Positions 62,874 to 64,000 of a DNA stretch of 64,000 bases are shown one piece after another. A model generated the notes under the pieces. It was not told the origin of the DNA. It saw nothing but the letters and a program-made list of their open reading frames with translations, and made no database searches. The translations under genes were made by a program, and so were the position numbers. The stretch spans positions 1 through 64,000 of the forward strand of contig NZ_CADIJO010000009.1 of assembly GCF_902859705.1 (NCBI RefSeq), read 5' to 3'. Source of the stretch: Achromobacter deleyi. GTDB taxonomy: Bacteria; Pseudomonadota; Gammaproteobacteria; Burkholderiales; Burkholderiaceae_B. Every line of letters starts with the position of its first letter. The first letter of the stretch is position 1.

Positions 62874-64000
62874 ATGCCAAGCTCGCCCGGCCGTTCGTCG
62901 CCCGCTTTCAACCCGCACCGCCGCAGCGTGTTGCGCGCGGTGGGTGCCATGGGCTTGTCGAGCCTGGCGCTGGCGGGCTGCGCCACGCGCTCGCCGAACC
63001 GTGGCGAAGGCGAGCAGACCGCGCCCGGCGACTTGTCCGGCAGCCAAACGGGCCAATCCCTGTCCAACGCCGCCCCCCGGCGCGACGCCCCGGTGCCGGC
63101 CTTGCGGCCCGGGGGCTGCGTGGCCATCGTGGCGCCCGCGTCGGCCGCCGATGGCGCGGCGTTCGAAGCAGCCGACTGGTTGCAGGCCCGGGGCTTCGAG
63201 GCCCAGATCATGCCCGCCGCGCTGACCCGCAGCGACGCGCCGTTCGAGTACCTGGCCGGCGACGACGCCGCCCGGCTCAATGATCTGCACGCGGCGTTTG
63301 CCGACCCGGCGATTGGCGCGGTGTGGTGCCTGCAAGGCGGTTTCGGTTCGTGGCGCATTGCCGACAAGCTGGATTTCGGCCTGCTGCGCAAGCACCCCAA
63401 GCCCTTCATCGGCTATAGCGACATCACCGCGCTGCACCTGGCTATCCAGCGGCAGGCCGGCTTCGTGACCTTTCACGGGCCGATGCTGGCGCAGGACCTG
63501 CTGGCCGGCAAGGCCGAACCCACCGCCAGCCATGTGCTGGCCATGGTGGGCGGGCAGATCGGGCAGGGCGCCTGGATCGATGCGCCCCCGGAATCGAACC
63601 CGGTGGTGCTGGCGCCCGGCGTGGCCACGGGCCGGCTGGTGGGCGGCAACCTGGCGCTGATCGCCGCCACCATCGGCTCGCGCCACGAGATCGCCACGCG
63701 CGACGCGATTCTGTTCATCGAAGACGTCAACGAGGCGCTGCCGCGCATCGATCGCCTGCTGTCGCAATTACGCGCGGCCGGTAAATTCGACCGCATCAAG
63801 GGCGTGCTGGTGGGCAATTTCACCCGCCTGGGGCTGCCGGGCGGCGATGCGGCGGGGCAGTTTCAGCTGTTTCCGCTGTTGCAGGAACAATTCCAGGCGC
63901 GCGGCATTCCCGTGCTGGCGGCCTGGCCCAGCGGCCATGGCGATCCCAACCTGACGCTGCCCTTGGGGGCGCTGGTGACGCTGGATACCCAGCGCCGCGG
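62874..64000 (+). CDS. Muramoyltetrapeptide (LD-) carboxypeptidase, lipoprotein, 3' end outside window
   Basis: An open frame from ATG 62874 runs off the window (375 codons). The N-terminus has a twin-Arg-like RR followed by LRAVGAMGLSSLALAGCATR with lipobox LAGC, so it is probably a lipoprotein. The S66 peptidase domain begins at LRPGGCVAIVAPASAADG. The nucleophile Ser lies in FIGYSDITALHLA, followed by FHGPMLAQDLL, GGNLALIAATIGS, the Glu-containing FIEDVNEALPRIDRLL and a late GHGDPNLTLPLG with the catalytic His. It trims the terminal D-Ala of murein tetrapeptides during recycling. AAAAGGACG precedes the start. Confidence 0.9.
   Translation, partial: MPSSPGRSSPAFNPHRRSVLRAVGAMGLSSLALAGCATRSPNRGEGEQTAPGDLSGSQTGQSLSNAAPRRDAPVPALRPGGCVAIVAPASAADGAAFEAADWLQARGFEAQIMPAALTRSDAPFEYLAGDDAARLNDLHAAFADPAIGAVWCLQGGFGSWRIADKLDFGLLRKHPKPFIGYSDITALHLAIQRQAGFVTFHGPMLAQDLLAGKAEPTASHVLAMVGGQIGQGAWIDAPPESNPVVLAPGVATGRLVGGNLALIAATIGSRHEIATRDAILFIEDVNEALPRIDRLLSQLRAAGKFDRIKGVLVGNFTRLGLPGGDAAGQFQLFPLLQEQFQARGIPVLAAWPSGHGDPNLTLPLGALVTLDTQRR

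Overview
The window is a high-GC stretch (roughly two thirds G+C by eye) from a beta-proteobacterium. The porin, the BvgA-like response regulator, the DUF3739-type filamentous haemagglutinin and the dense overlapping-operon style fit the Alcaligenaceae (Achromobacter/Bordetella). This is inferred from protein resemblance only; no rRNA or tRNA gene was seen.

Region 1 (1-24154) is a broken-up type II secretion (T2SS) locus. The end of gspL, then gspM, gspE and gspF, lie on the left; gspH, gspI, gspJ and a short gspC/N-like gene lie on the right. Between the halves are two probable exported proteins, a PstS/DING-like binding protein and a 4120-residue filamentous haemagglutinin, which share a 45-bp promoter-like block. 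There is also a cell-surface-signalling set: an STN+TonB-C protein, two ECF sigma factors and one FecR. Two paralogous genes pair a Phd/YefM-like N-terminus with a piece resembling the IS5 transposase N-terminus. No TpsB partner for the haemagglutinin, and no gspK, gspG or gspD, is present here.

Region 2 (24174-32655) holds ordinary accessory genes: a TetR/DUF1348 pair with its operator, an LprI-like protein, a 49-residue ORF beside a 14-bp tandem repeat, a porin, two GGEEF diguanylate cyclases, and soxR divergent from a DoxX gene through a textbook 19-bp-spacer SoxR promoter.

Region 3 (32879-43409) is a tight type I secretion operon for an RTX protein. It has two unusual features: a MotA/ExbB-like plus MotB-like membrane pair is embedded among the TolC, HlyD and ABC genes, and the ABC protein's nucleotide-binding domain keeps Walker A but has lost the signature motif, the catalytic Glu and the H-loop His. 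A secretion machine assisted or driven by proton-motive force is the most interesting hypothesis in the window.

Region 4 (43424-54233) contains a BvgA-like response regulator, an Hpt protein, a lone receiver-like protein and an HTH protein, followed by a huge autotransporter. Heptads matching the BvgA consensus, about 22 bp apart, precede the autotransporter and the receiver-like gene. The autotransporter is split by one in-frame TAG.

Region 5 (54334-64000) carries an IclR/OPT transporter/DUF1177/AroM operon, a small lipoprotein, an AI-2E-family transporter, a cystathionine beta-lyase-like enzyme, a pseudouridine-synthase-like protein with Glu where the catalytic Asp is expected, a 22-bp-period repeat array and a 3'-truncated LD-carboxypeptidase.
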